This document shows positions 10,881-23,328 of a stretch of 40,000 bases of DNA, in pieces; the stretch's first letter is position 1, and each line of letters starts with the position of its first letter. Below the pieces are notes generated by a model. The model saw only the letters and a list, made by a program, of their open reading frames with translations, was not told where the DNA came from and searched no databases. Both the position numbers and the translations under genes were made by a program. The DNA comes from Actinidia chinensis (taxonomy: Eukaryota > Streptophyta > Magnoliopsida > Ericales > Actinidiaceae): assembly GCA_009663005.1 (NCBI GenBank), contig CM018891.1:2480465-2520464 (forward strand), given 5' to 3'.

Positions 10881-12612
10881 GGTAATTTTCCTGGACAGAG
10901 ACGTTTTTTAACTTTCTTCCCCAAATGGGGTCGGGCTTTTAACTTAATTTTCGGATCCATAGAAAATGCTATTTGAAAAAGCGTTTTTATGAAAACGTTT
11001 TTTCCAAAAAGCGTTTTTGATTGCGTATGAATAACGTATAGTGAACAGAGAAAAAACGACATTGAAAAAGCGTTTTTGTAAAACGCTATTTGAAAAAACG
11101 TTTTTGATAAAAATTACCGTTGAATGAAAACGCTTTTGCAAATAGCGTTTTAAACTTGTTAAAATAAAATATATAAACTGGGCACAAATTTCATGAATGA
11201 GATGGTTGGTGAAGTGGTCATGAAGGATTTTATCTTTTCAACAACAACTTATCTTTTTTGTCTTTTTACTATTTTTTATTGATAAGTTTACTTATTTTTA
11301 TTAATTTTAAAACTTTTCACAACAACTTTATATTTGTTGTCTTTTTACTATTTTTTCATTTTAATGTTTACTTATTTTTATTAAGTTTAAAATATATAAT
11401 TTAATTTTTTTCTTCTTTGAACTATTTTCAATTTATATGTTTTTATTAATAATTTTTTTATTATATAAATTAAAAATTAGTAAAAGAAGAAAAAAATATT
11501 AAATATAATTTAAAATTACTTTGTACTAATTTTTTTTCCAAATTTATATGTTTGTTTATTAATAATTTTTTTATTATATAATTAAAATTAATAAAAAAGA
11601 AGAAAAAAATATTAAATTATATATTTAAAAATTAACTTGTACTAATTTTAATGTATATGTTTTTATAATAATTTTTTTATTATTATAAATTAAAAATTAA
11701 GAAAAAAGGAAAAAAAAATATTAAAGTTAGATATGGGGAAAAAGGAAGGGAGAGAGGGGTATGGTATATGTTTTGATTAAAAGTTGGTTATTATAAAATT
11801 AAAACTTATAAATAAAAGAAGAAAAAAAATATTAAAAAAAAATATTAAATTATATATTTTTTTAAAATTACTAAAAGAGAAGTAAACAATAATAAACTAA
11901 AAAAATAATATCAAGAAAAAAAAAGAAGATATTGAAAATTGAGGGGGAATAAAAAATTTAAAAATGATAATAAAAATATATAAATTAAAAATTAGTACCA
12001 AAGAAGAAAAAAAATGTTAAATTGTAGATTTTAAAAATTAATAAAATAAGTAAAATTATAAATGAAAAAATAATAAAACAGACGAAAAAATAAAGTTGTT
12101 GTTGAGAAGATTGAACCTTAAAACCTAAGGAAGAAGAAAATTAAGATACCTTTCATGGACCATTCACCAACCAATCTCACGGAAAAACGATGGAGCCGCG
12201 TTTCTGCATTCCCCCCCCTTCAACGCCAACCTCCACAGCCTCCCCACCACACCCTCCCCTTCCCCCCGCCCCCCCGCCGGCGGGGGGAAGACCAGGGGCA
12301 GAATGGAGGCCCCCCCATCACCCGCCCCAAACAACACCCGCGCGGGAAAACCAAAAAAAAAAAAACGAGAGTGGCAAAGCGTGTTCATTCAACGGTAATT
12401 TTTATTTCAAAAATTACTTTTTCAAAAAGCGTTTTTAACAAAAAACGCTTTTCCAAATAGCGTTTTTTCTCTGTCCACATATACGGTATTCATACCAAAA
12501 AAAAGCTTTTAAAAAAGCGTTTCCATGGGTTCCGGAAATAAGGTTAAAACGACCCCCATGTGGGGAATAAAGGTAAAAAAACGTCCTCTGTTCAGAGGCC
12601 GGAAAATTAGCC
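10881..12612. mobile_element. Foldback (MULE-like?) element, copy 2
   Basis: Same architecture as copy 1: GGTAATTTTCC left end, AGCGTTTTT-rich arms, A/T centre, and an inverted right arm ending GGAAAATTAGCC. TTCATAACG follows at 12613. This copy is the most disturbed. It carries unrelated G-rich sequence near 11,735-11,765 and a GC-rich insert at about 12,183-12,370 that replaces part of the right arm, and many homopolymers differ in length from the other copies. Confidence 0.65.
12183..12370. other. GC-rich island replacing part of foldback copy 2
   Basis: About 190 bases of strongly C-rich sequence, with long C runs and CCGCCGGCGG, sit where copies 1 and 3 have AT-rich arm sequence. Flanking sequence on both sides still aligns with the arm: the CATTCACCAACC region on the left and GTTCATTCAACGG on the right. 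Proline-rich open frames here are by-products of composition. It may be a small insertion of unknown origin or a base-calling/assembly artefact. Confidence 0.6.
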
Positions 12613-12757
12613 TTCATAACGTTTAGACACCACTAATTCTACTTCCATTGACCCAAACATCGTACACGTAGGACAAAAGGAAAAGGAAAAAAAAAATGAA
12701 ACAATTTTAGGGAGACTTAATGGGATTCAATTTTAAAATTGCCATAATTCATAAACA

Positions 12758-14329
12758 GGTAATTTTTCCTGACGAGGACGTTTTTTAACTTTATTCCCCA
12801 AATGGGTCAGGTTTAACTGATTTTCGGAATCCATAGAAAATGCGATTTGAAAAAGCGTTTGTCGAAAAGTTTTGTGCAAAAAAGGTTTTATTTGGTATGA
12901 ATACCGTATATGTGAACGAGAAAAAAAAAAACGCTATTGAAAAAGCGTTTTGTTAAAAACGCTATTTGAAAAAAAACGTTTTGATTAAAAATTACCGTTG
13001 ATGAAACGCGTTTGCAAATAGCGTTTTTACTTGTTATAAATAAAATTATAAACTGGGCCACATTATCATGAATGGATGGTTGGTGGAAGTGGTCATGAAA
13101 GGATTCTTATCTTTTCAACACAACTTTATCTTTTTTGTCTTGTTACATTTTTCAGTATAATGTTTACTTATTTTTATTATTTTTAAAACTTTTACAAAAC
13201 TTTATCTTTTTTGTCTTTTTACTATTTGTTCATTTATAATGTTTACTTATTTTTATTAATTTGTTTTTAAAAGATATAATTTAATTTTTTTTCTTCTGTG
13301 AACTAATTTTCAATGTATATGTTTTTATATAATTTTTTTATTATTAAATTAGAAATTAGTAAAAAGAAGAAAAAAATATTAAATTATATATTTTAAAAAA
13401 TATTACTTTGTACTAATTTTCAATTTATATGTTTTTATTAATAATTTTTTTATTATATAAATTAAAATTAATAAAAAAGAAGAAAAAATAGTAAATTATA
13501 TATTTTAAAAATTACTTTGTACTAATTTTTAATTTGATGTTTAGTAATAATTTTGTTATTATATAAATAAAAATTAATACAAAAGAAAAAAAATATTAAT
13601 TATATATTTTAAAAATTACTTTATACTAATTTTTAATTTATATGTTTTTATTAATATTTTTTTTTATTATATAAATTAAAAATAGTAAAAGAAGACAGAA
13701 AAAATATTTAAAGTATATATTTTAAAATCCTACAAACAAGAAGCCCCAACCCAATATAAAATAAAAAATAATATCAAGGAAAAAAATGAAGTATATTGAA
13801 AATTAGAGGAAATAAAAAAATTAAAAATATAATAAAAATATATAAATTAAAAATAGTAAGTACAAAGAAGAAAAAATGTTAAATTGTATATTTTAAAAAT
13901 TAATAAAAAATAAGTAAACATTATAAATGAAAATAATAAACAGACGAAAAATATAAAGTTGGTTGAGAAGATGTTTGAACTTAAAAACTAAGGGAAAGAA
14001 GACAAACTTAAGAGTACTTTCGTGACACTTCACCAACCATCTCATTCACAATAGGTGTTGCCCAGTTGATATATTTCTTTTAACAAGTTAAAAACGCTAT
14101 TTGCAAAAGCGTTTCATTCAACGGTAATTTTATCAAAAATACTTTTCAAATAGCGTTTTTAACAAAAAACGCTTTTCAAATAGCGTTTTTTCTCTGTTCC
14201 ACATATACGGTATTCATACCAAATTAAAAACGCTTTTTCAAAAAAGAGTTTTCCATGGGTTACGGAAATAAGTTAAAACCGACCCCATTTGGGGAATAAG
14301 TGAAACAAACGCTCTGTCAGGAATTAGCC
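12758..14329. mobile_element. Foldback (MULE-like?) element, copy 3
   Basis: The same arm-centre-arm structure, opening GGTAATTTTTCC and closing GGAATTAGCC, followed by TTCATAACG (14330-14338). Its section 13361-14021 matches 9765-10425 of copy 1 without any difference that I could see, while the remaining arm sequence differs by frequent single-base indels. Confidence 0.65.
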
Positions 14330-14462
14330 TTCATAACGTTTAGACACCCAAACTAATTACTGTCCAGACCAAATCTTACACGTAGGACAAAAGGAAAAGG
14401 AAAAAAAAAAAAAAGATGAACAATATGGAGACTTAAATGGGATTCAATTTTAAAATTGCATC

Positions 14463-15560
14463 GTTGATGTGTACATTATTAAAAATACATGTAAGTAGCG
14501 AATGTTTGTTACAGTTTAATTTATAATAAAAGTTAATTATTAAAAAAGAAAGAAACTTTAAAAAAAAACTTTTATTTAAATTATTTTTTTGTTATGAGTA
14601 AAAAGTATGATATAGACCGATAAAGTTGCCAAGAAAAAAATAAGGCTTAATTATATAAATATTCTTAAAATTATTACTTTCACTTTTTATTTAAAAAAAA
14701 AATTATTTACACTATTTAACTATTAAAAGTTATCACTTCTATCTCTTTCGTTAATATTCCGTCTAAAATTTTATTAAAATTTGGTCACATCACACCCATG
14801 TAAATGATTCTATATTTTTTATGTCAAATATACCCTTTATTTTGGAAGAAAAAATTATATGCTTATATATACACTTTCATTGCTCTTTTTTGGCTCTCTC
14901 TCCATACAAAATTTCTCTCTCTATTCAATTTCTCACTCATATTTTTATACAAAATAAAAATTTCTTACAAAATTATAATAAATAAAAAAATAAAAAAATA
15001 AATATGAACACAATATTAATAAATGAGATATTCATTGACACTCATAGCATCAAACAAAGAAGAAAAAAACTGAAAATTAAAAAGAACGACCGTAAAAGTC
15101 CACAATTCAAACTTCACATGATGTCCAGGAATATAATTTTTTTTCTCCAAGACAAGAGGCCTATTTCGTTTGGAAGGAAAAAAAAAATTATATATATATA
15201 TATATATATAAAAGGTGATGAATAACTTTGAAGAACTCATGAGAGAAAAGTAAATAATTCCTGCTTTGGATGAAAAGGTCTTTGAAACCTCTGCCATTGC
15301 TTAGATTAAAATCAAAGTCATGGCAACTCAATTGCCACAAAAAGACCTTTCAGTATTCAACTTTAAACTCATTTTATTGCTTAGGACTAGACTTCCCACC
15401 TCCTACTCTGAAAGACCCTTCCCAACTACATGCAAAACTATGCATTCCTCACCTACAATTGTAAAAACAACTAACCAAGTAAACAGAAAGTACAGGATAA
15501 ACTTCGGTAGCCAAGACACTCTTCGCGTTCCGTGTCAAGTTGCAGTAGAGAGATCATACC
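14463..15560. other. AT-rich upstream region of the DUF3741 gene
   Basis: A/T-rich sequence with no gene of its own; a (TA)n tract lies at 15189-15210. The last 250 bases or so are richer in C and probably include the promoter and 5' leader of the gene starting at 15561. An upstream ATG at 15320 opens a frame that overlaps the true start out of frame. If the transcript begins before it, this would be an overlapping uORF, but the transcription start cannot be placed. Confidence 0.4.
15189..15210. repeat. (TA)n microsatellite
   Basis: Eleven TA dinucleotides in the 5' flank of the DUF3741/DUF4378 gene. Confidence 0.9.
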
Positions 15561-18500
15561 ATGGCAACGAGGTCAGACTTTGCGCAGAAGCTGCTGAACG
15601 ACCTCCGGCTGCGGAAAGAACGCATGGCTACGTCTCAAAGCACGAGTTACTCGTCCCGGACAGCTGGAGGTAAATATAAACACACAAACACACTCACACA
15701 TACATTACGAAGTCTTTGCATTGAAAACCGATGTTGAATCGACAGAGTTTTGGAGCTAAAACTGGCCTCGATGTGTCGGTTAGCACCTTCAAGGTGGTGG
15801 AGGTTAAAAACTTCCTATTGAAGTTAATCGACCCTGTATTATACTACTGTTTCATTGTCTACGCCATTATTCTTGTTCTCCAAGTAATTGCAAAAGCAGC
15901 AACGTTCACCTGTTTTCGAAAAGTTCACAAGGTAACTGAAAACTGAAGAAGATATGACCTTTTTCACAAGTCAAGCTCTGTCTTGAATTTATATACTCTA
16001 CTACATAGTAGAGGAGTGGCACATAGTATGCATCTGCATATTATCCTATTTGTCTTTTAATTTTTGTTGCTTCTTTCAAAATATCTATAGAGTACTATTC
16101 CCCGCTCTAATTAACTAACTCCTTTCTGCATTCATTACCCGCTAAAGCATAATTAGCAGGTTATTTCTGAAGTTTCCCAATCAGTTCTTTCTACGGTGTA
16201 ACAATTTCAAAAACAACAACACTTGTAGGCAATTCCCTGTTAGGGACGATACACGGGCTAGAGTATTACAATAGCCAACTGCAACTTTCTTTCCTCTATT
16301 CCCTCCTACCGATTGTAAACAAAAAAAACGACAATATCAAATCATGATCCAGCAACTGAAATATATTGACAAAGCCTGAGAAAAAAGTAATGCAGTACAG
16401 TGAAATCAACCAACAAAAGGTTACATGTGGATATTGTAGACAAATGACTACATTAAATAACAGGCACGGTAAATGGATGCATATATGGAATTAAGGAAGG
16501 AAAAAGACAAATAGCACACAAATAAGAAACATAATGGATAAAAACAACTATATTCAAAAATAAAAATGTCAAAGCGTAAGGATAAAAAAGAGAAAAACAA
16601 ATCCTTAAAATTCTTGTTGCTTTGTAAAAAACACGCCGCTAAGGCACCAAAAGAAACCCAAGAGTAGATATGAAATAAAGATCTAGAAAAATGCATATTT
16701 ATCTTAATATGTTCTTTAACTTTTTATATACCTAAATGTATGATGTATTTGAGGTGGGGGGGGTGGATTTGAGTTCCTACAGACTATTCTAACGGACTGG
16801 TGGTAGATCAGTCAAATTCCAATATTGAAGTTTATGGATGTGCTTGTATCATGAACTTGTGGAGGAATATATCAAGGGAAAAGAATGATACGGAAACCAA
16901 ATACTAATAAATTTAGCTTCTTCAATTCATCTGTTCCCTTTTCTTCAAACTGCTGAAGAGCTAAGAAGCACGGACACTCGCCTTAAAAATTCATTCTAGT
17001 GGCCACGAATGATGCTTCATTGGTTCCAACTGTAACGTCAATCTTATACGTACTAGATGCTTTTCTTACGAGGATTTTACCAGTATACAAGGTAATTGTT
17101 TCCGTCCAGGAGCTAAACAAATTAAAGCATGGGTTTGAGATTCTAGAACAGTCTCTTGTCTGTGAAACTGTCTTGTGGCGCATACGTCTTCAACAACATG
17201 TACAGAAAGACCACATATAATAAAATTAATAACATAAATGTTCTGTACGCAATATTCTAACATTCTTCTTTTCTCATGCATCTGGACATACAGATGCCCG
17301 TGGAAATCCATCACAGAACTACAAAGGATCTCGACAAATTAAAACACACCAATCTGTAAGTTCTTTACAATACCTGAATGTTGCTATCTTGAAGCAGTTT
17401 AGAAGTGTAAACAATAATATGTTTACTCATGTCCCTGGTAGGTGGGTTCCAAACCAGCAAACCCACAGAGAAGGTCTAGTAATGGCACTAGACTACTTAA
17501 CATTGAAGAATCTTCAAAACAGCTTGTTCCTTTTGGAGGAGGCCGAAATTCAGAACCAATAGTAGATTTATCAAAGGCGCTGGCTCTCACCCTTGAACAT
17601 AGAGGAAAATTCAGTAATTTGGACTCCTCAGGCAATAGATCGATCCTTGGTTTCCTGCATCATATTGGTACGAGATCATTGGACATGAGGAAGATGGAAA
17701 GAAGCAGCAGCTTTCGTATGAAAGAGCCTTCAAGCTGCTTCCCCACCCTCTCCCAACTCCACATAAAGGAAATTTCAAAAGGTGCTCAGAAATTAAACCA
17801 AATCCTTAGAGCCTGCTCCAATGGCCTTAACTTCGACGGGTATTCAATAGAAATTGGGAGGGAACTGCTGAAAGGGGCCATGGATTTGGAAGAGTCCCTG
17901 AGGATGCTTGTGAACCTGCAGGAAGCTTCAGAGGACATGATCAGGCCTCAGAGAAAGAGCCAAATAAGATTGCTCGAGGAGGATGAAGAAGACGAAGACA
18001 GCACAGTCAAAATCGCTGAACAGAAGCAAGTCGACCAACCAAGGTTCTCCTTTGATAAGCCCTCGAGGAATTATCATAGCAACAATGATGTTGCAAAGAC
18101 GGATCTCAAGCAGAGTCTGATGGCCCTAACGTATCCAAGTGAAGCTCCTAAATTTTCTAGAAAACAAGCTCTAAGTACCTCAGACTTGGTGCCTCATAAG
18201 AGGTCAGCTAGTTGCGGCCCAGATTTCAGAGCAATCGCATTTTCAGAACTGAAGTATCACGGTAGTTCACCGCAGTCCAAACATGAGAAAGGGGGAATTC
18301 CAAATGTGATTGCTAAACTCATGGGTCTGGAAGAACTACCACAAAAGGAAGATTCGAAGAGTACGCTGAAAGAATCAAGACCAAAAGAGAAAGAAGAGAT
18401 GGTTTCAAAGAAGATGGCTCATGCTACTACCAGAAATGCTGAGAATCTGGCACCTCTAGGTATTGAGAAAAAACTGATACAAACCAACAAGACAAGAGCA

Positions 18501-20975
18501 ACTAGATCATCAAGTTCAACTTCTGAGTCTCCAGATATCCAGATGACTCGAAATGGCAACTTTGAGTTAATGGTTCCCAATGGAAACTTGCTCTTGAAGG
18601 ACCAAAAAAGCAACATTGGCCAGTTGAATCAATTTAGTGGAAGTCAAAACAATTTCCAAGAGGTGAGAAGACAGGACAATGTGAAGCAGAAAGGACAAAT
18701 GGGCATAGAAAGAGGCGAAACCAAGCAACAAGTCCTAAAGGATGAGATCAGACAACAGAGGATTGGCGGCAAGGAAAGCACTCTTCAAAAGGAAAAAAAA
18801 AATGAAAACAGGATTCCTCCAAGCAATCAACAAAAGCTCAAGTACGATCGTGGAATGCATAAGCTGCTGGCCCACCAAAAATCTGGGCCTCACAAAGATA
18901 AAATTCAAGCATACAAGAAAGAGCAGCAACATGTAAAACAAAAGGTCCAGATTAGAAAGCAGAAAGGAATTGAAGCGGTACCCAAGAATCGATCAAAACC
19001 CATGTATGATGCTGCAGGTCTTCAAAAGAAGCAGCAATACATGAATCAAACAATGTCTTATAAAAGAAGTTCTATAGAACTTATTGATGAGAGGTCATTG
19101 AAAGGGCTGCCAAATGGCAAAAACCAGGAAGATCCTATTAGAGATGGTAGCTCTGCTAAGGTAAATACAAGAAACTCAATGAATGGGAACTCAAATCAAA
19201 ATTCATCTCCAATAGGTATTAGGATCAAAAACAGACAAAGCAAAAGGAAGCATTGCACCACTTGCTGAGAAGAAGCCTGTCCACTTCCCAGTCATGCGAA
19301 AGACAGCCGATCATCTGAAAGTGCATACAAGTGAGACCCCCCAAAAAATAGATGAATTAATCACAAGAAGAAATGGAACTCGCCATAACTCGGCAAGGCC
19401 ACTCAAGCATCAAAATTCTATTTTGCAAGACATGAAACAGAAAAGGCTTGAAAAGACCAGCAACTCGAAAGGAGCAGACCAAATGAATGGTAAAAGGTCC
19501 AAAGAAGAAGCACAGAACTTTACTCCCAAGGAATCGGAAGCAAGCATTAAATTGCTGAATGGAGCACTAACATTAAATAAAGAAGGTGAACACGCTCCAA
19601 CTTTGTACAGTTCTGGGGAAGATGAGCTCCAAAGCCCAAGTATAACACACTTTCCTACTCCAGATGAAAGCGTAAGTTCATCTATTTTCCATGCAAATAG
19701 CTGCATATCAAGTGTAGCTCAACCACTGGTCAAAATAACACCAAATTATTTGCTTAAAACTTGCCTATTGTTGAAAGTTGGCATCACCCTCAATGTGTTT
19801 ATTGGATGTCATGCAGTGCCAAAGCAAAGCTTCGGAATTTTCTAGAGGCCCAACGGATACCCAAGACCAAGCACCTGTTTTCAGCTACAATCAAGAACAG
19901 AAGTCTCTGGAAACTGTATCAATTCAACTTAATGGTAAGTGCAAATGTACAAACTTGCATCTCCAATTAAGACCCGTCCATCCCAAAGATGAAAAGACGG
20001 TTCTTTCTCTACCAACCTACCGGGTCGTGTCCTTCCTATATATTGACCACCCTCAAGCAAGATGCTACTTCCCTACATCGAGCCATCATTTCTTTCCTGT
20101 TTGCTTGTGATGTTATTCAAGAAATTCACCATCACAACCTTTCTCAATATTATATGCCCAATTCAAAAGTATTTGATAAAATACGCACCTAGAAAATATG
20201 GGGAAAACCTTATTTGAATATAAGCCTGAAAATCACATGATCTTCCCAAACTTGATTTTTGTTGATAATCACTGCTCCCAAGTTTTAGTCAAAGATGATG
20301 TTAACATTGAAATAACAACCTTCTGAAGATTAATAGTTAAGGCCGTACTTTTGATGCTGCAGGCGCTGATGGAGGAAGCATTGAAATCTCTCAACTTCCA
20401 CAACATGAACACAAGGAAATTTCAACACCAGGAATGCAAGAGCTACTGACAGAAAATGAAATACATCTCAAGCAGATACTGATCAAAAGTCAACTATTCC
20501 TTACCACAGCAGAGGCACTGTTCAAACTGTGCATTCCCGCTGGCATTGTTCATGTTGGTGATTATAAAGTCTAGATGAAGACAGCAACCTTATATTAGAC
20601 TGTAGCTATGAAATAATGAAAAGAAAAGGAAGAAGACAGGAGCTCACTCTTTATCCCTGCCTGAACACATCCATGACGACAACATCTCTGGATGTTTTAG
20701 TGAAGCAGCTGTGCAACGACTTCAAAAAGTTAAAATTTCACGGTGGGAACGAGAGTGATGAATATGATGCTGCAGAATACCTGCACAAAATGCTAGAGAG
20801 AGATGTCCAAAATAGAGATCCAGATGTGAACGGTATGTGGGACTTGGGCTGGAACGAGACAGTGCTCGCGATTCTGGAAAAAAATGACCTTATAAAGGAT
20901 GTGGAGAAATATTTACTCAATGTATTGATAGATGATATAATCAGAGATCTACTTCATTTGAGTGTTTATATTTGA
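15561..20975 (+). CDS. DUF3741/DUF4378 (VARLMGL-motif) protein, two frameshifts
   Basis: Five coding exons: 15561-15669, 17294-17355, 17442-19671, 19817-19934, 20363-20975, all with GT-AG junctions and matching phases. About 1,043 residues if both breaks are bridged. The start MATRSDFAQKLLNDLRLRKE is the usual N terminus of this plant family. VIAKLMGL at residues about 346-353 is the VARLMGL/DUF3741 signature. A long Lys/Gln/Asn-rich, probably disordered middle follows, and the C terminus (WDLGWNE, DIIRDLL) is DUF4378-like. I see no signal peptide or membrane segment. The biochemical role is unknown; the LONGIFOLIA/TRM proteins carry related motifs and act on microtubules and organ shape, but this is a distant analogy. 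Frame breaks: an extra A in the A5 run at 19227-19231 leads to a stop at 19266, and one base is missing near 20571, giving TAG at 20572. Frames resume cleanly after each, so sequencing error or a very recent lesion is likely. Confidence 0.85.
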
Positions 20976-22187
20976 CTAGAGAATAAGTATCATTTGTAAT
21001 TTAAGTGAGACTGGTTTGATTACTATCATACAATTGAATTTAAATTGCTTGACACAGTTTTAGAAAGATTAAATTAAAAGGTAATATATTTGTTTGCACA
21101 TTCCAAGTTCATATATCTGTTGCCATTGCTATGCAGTGCAGAGCTTGACAGTATTGCACACCTAGTCATGCACCTGATAGAGTTGGCGGGCGGATGCAAA
21201 GCAGTACGCTGCACCCCCTTGCCCAAAATGTGGGGGTGTTCATGAGCTTCGCTCCGTGGCGAACTTCAATGAGGATACTTTGAAAACTCTCACACATGTA
21301 ATCCTAGCTATATATTGTAGCGATAGTGCATCTCCATTGTATTCTAAAATTTTCAATTAACCCATATTGGGTGAGCCTCGTAAATCACGTGTTCTTTTGC
21401 TCGTCAATTTTCTACACTGGGCATCACCTAAATAGTAGCTTAAATTGTTAAGGTGAGAATTTAAACAGTCACCATGTATGTAATGTATTACCATATGTGG
21501 CAACAATTGTAGCTACCAAACAACTCGAAAATCCAAAATCCTGTTGAAATGTACCAAATCCATTTCCTAAATTTCCAATCCATCCTCATGATGAAGTAAG
21601 AAATTACCAACTTGGAAACTTTGACAACATTAGGAATGCATCATGTAGAGAGAAAACTATTACTATTTTAAATAAGCTGAAAAGGAGACAATAGCTGACA
21701 AACTTTCAATTTTCAAAGACTTTCCGTCTTTGAATCATACAAAGTCACAGGTCAATAATATTGCAAATTAACGATTAATAAACAAACGGAATAAGCTATA
21801 ACCATGAAGCAGATGATCATGAAAGCTCCATAACCAAACAGGAAGTAAAAGCAAGGAAAAAGAAAACATTTTAGGGATGATACAATTTGCCTATAACTAG
21901 CCTCACACACACACACACACACACACACACGTATATATTTGGTAAAGCATACCTGTGAAAAATCTATGTTTTCGAAGAGAGATGTGTTGATCTGATGATT
22001 GGTGGAAGGAATGATCATCCCTAGTTATCTATACGTTAATCGATGAAACCAACAAACGGACTTGAAGCTCGCAATGTGTTTGCTAGATCGCAGTGAACGG
22101 GAAAGCATGTCGGATGCAGAATCGCCCTCCAACTTCATTACAGTGTATTATATATTGATATCATATTTTGTGAAAATAGAAGATATA
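20976..22187. other. 3' flank and intergenic DNA
   Basis: The first few hundred bases are probably the 3'UTR of the DUF3741/DUF4378 gene, though no strong AATAAA signal is seen. A more GC-rich patch at 21,180-21,280 has no open frame of note. A (CA)n microsatellite lies at 21904-21930. Confidence 0.4.
21904..21930. repeat. (CA)n microsatellite
   Basis: About 13 uninterrupted CA dinucleotides in intergenic DNA, followed by GTATATAT. Confidence 0.9.
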
Positions 22188-22258
22188 TCCGTTGTCGTCC
22201 AGCGGTTAGGATATCTGGCTTTCACCCAGGAGACCCGGGTTCGATTCCCGGCAACGGA
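22188..22258 (+). tRNA. tRNA-Glu (anticodon TTC)
   Basis: A complete 71-nt cloverleaf with acceptor stem TCCGTTG/CAACGGA. The anticodon arm CTGGC-TTTCACC-CAGG places TTC as anticodon, which reads GAA and GAG. The T arm is CCCGG-GTTCGAT-TCCGG-like, with an intact B box GGTTCGATTCC, and a good A box spans the D arm. There is no intron and CCA is not encoded, as expected for nuclear genes. T runs shortly after the 3' end (AGTTTTGTTTTCC) can serve as the Pol III terminator. Sequence matches the standard plant nuclear tRNA-Glu type, so it is probably functional in cytosolic translation. Confidence 0.95.
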
Positions 22259-23328
22259 ATAAAAGTTTTGTTTTCCTTCAATATTTTATGAGAGTGAAAT
22301 ACCCCCTTGAAGTTCTAAAAACTGAACCAACATATTTACAAATTATTTTATTTTTTAAGTTAAAATTATAATTTATCTATCCTACTAGCATTCCGGCACA
22401 GGCGATGCGGTGTATTCAATTCTTTCATTAGTAGTACTACTCAACTGAGAGACAGAGCGCGACGACTTGAATAGGGTTTTATATTTATGCTTATTTAAGT
22501 CCCAAACTAGGGCTAGCTGGCTTTAATTTTAATTATTTGACAACTGAATTTACTGGTTTTATTTATTTAACAGCTGGTTCAAATTATTTAACCGTGTTAA
22601 TATGAATTCCTTAGAGATTACTTCTTTGGATTTGAAGAAAAAAGAAACAACTTTTCTGACAATTTCATATTTTTTGTTTGGTCAGAAGAGTTTGCCCCAC
22701 CCATGAGTAAATATTTCATAGTAACCTATTGAACATTGGCAAAAAAACAATCATAATTCTATTAAGACTCTTCCTAAAAACAAATGCAGAATCACGGCAA
22801 TTACAAATACTTATTTTCTATCCGTTTTTATATAAGAGTGTTTATTTATAGCAATGTCAGCCCACTTCTCTCTCTATTTTAAGAGGTGGGTTTGAAATTG
22901 TATGAGGTATGTTTTTATAAAAAAAAAAATGTGTTTATCAATTTAAGCAGTTAATTTGAAGCAATCACAACAGAATCGAATTCTTTAAAATTTAGGGATA
23001 ATTTAGGAAATTAAAAAATCGACTGCCACATCAAATTTGGGGTTCACCAAAAGAGGTGTTGCCTTATTATGTTAGTACGTGTTATATAAAGGCAACGGCA
23101 GGGCAATTCAAACAATTTGTTGTAGACTAAAATTAAAATTGTGTCAAATTGTCCTAGTAATGAAAAGGGTGAAAAGATAATTACAACTAACAACCCACTT
23201 TTTTTTTATCTAAAAAATTTACCAACTTTCTCCTTTTTTATGAAGTAACACTATCTAAACTATAATTGTTTATTGTATTACATAACTTATACAAAAACCC
23301 GCAATATATAAAAGCTATAAGCAAACTT
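22259..23328. other. Intergenic DNA with minor repeat traces
   Basis: No gene is recognised. Near 22382-22415 the sequence CTAGCATTCCGGCACAGGCG resembles a motif type also seen at about 3860 and 36995 and may be the end of a transposon. A small hairpin (CCCACTTCT/AGAGGTGGG) is at 22862-22888. Confidence 0.4.

Larger units (their letters stand above)
9003..14462. repeat. Tandem array of three foldback elements with spacers
   Basis: Four copies of a roughly 140-bp spacer (9003-9144, 10741-10880, 12613-12757 and the last at 14330-14462) alternate with three long inverted-repeat elements. Each spacer opens with TTCATAACGTTTAGACACCC, with small indels. It carries a landmark containing CACGTAGGACAAAAGGAAAA, and all but the last close with a CATAACG-like sequence. 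The last spacer copy stops at AATTGCAT before unique DNA. Successive period lengths are about 1.74 and 1.88 kb. Copies differ by many single-base indels, mostly in homopolymers. No open frame of note occurs in the array. Confidence 0.85.

Noticed and set aside
12155..12460. Proline/arginine-rich open frames in both orientations
   Set aside because: Composition by-product of the GC-rich island in foldback copy 2; overlapping frames on both strands are equally open.
9003..14462. Repeat array considered as a CRISPR or a centromeric satellite
   Set aside because: Units are about 1.7 kb with inverted arms in a plant nuclear context; neither the spacing of CRISPR repeats nor a monotonous satellite fits.
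17066..17314. Minus-strand frame overlapping intron 1 and exon 2 of the DUF3741/DUF4378 gene
   Set aside because: Antisense shadow of a well supported plus-strand exon; no independent evidence.
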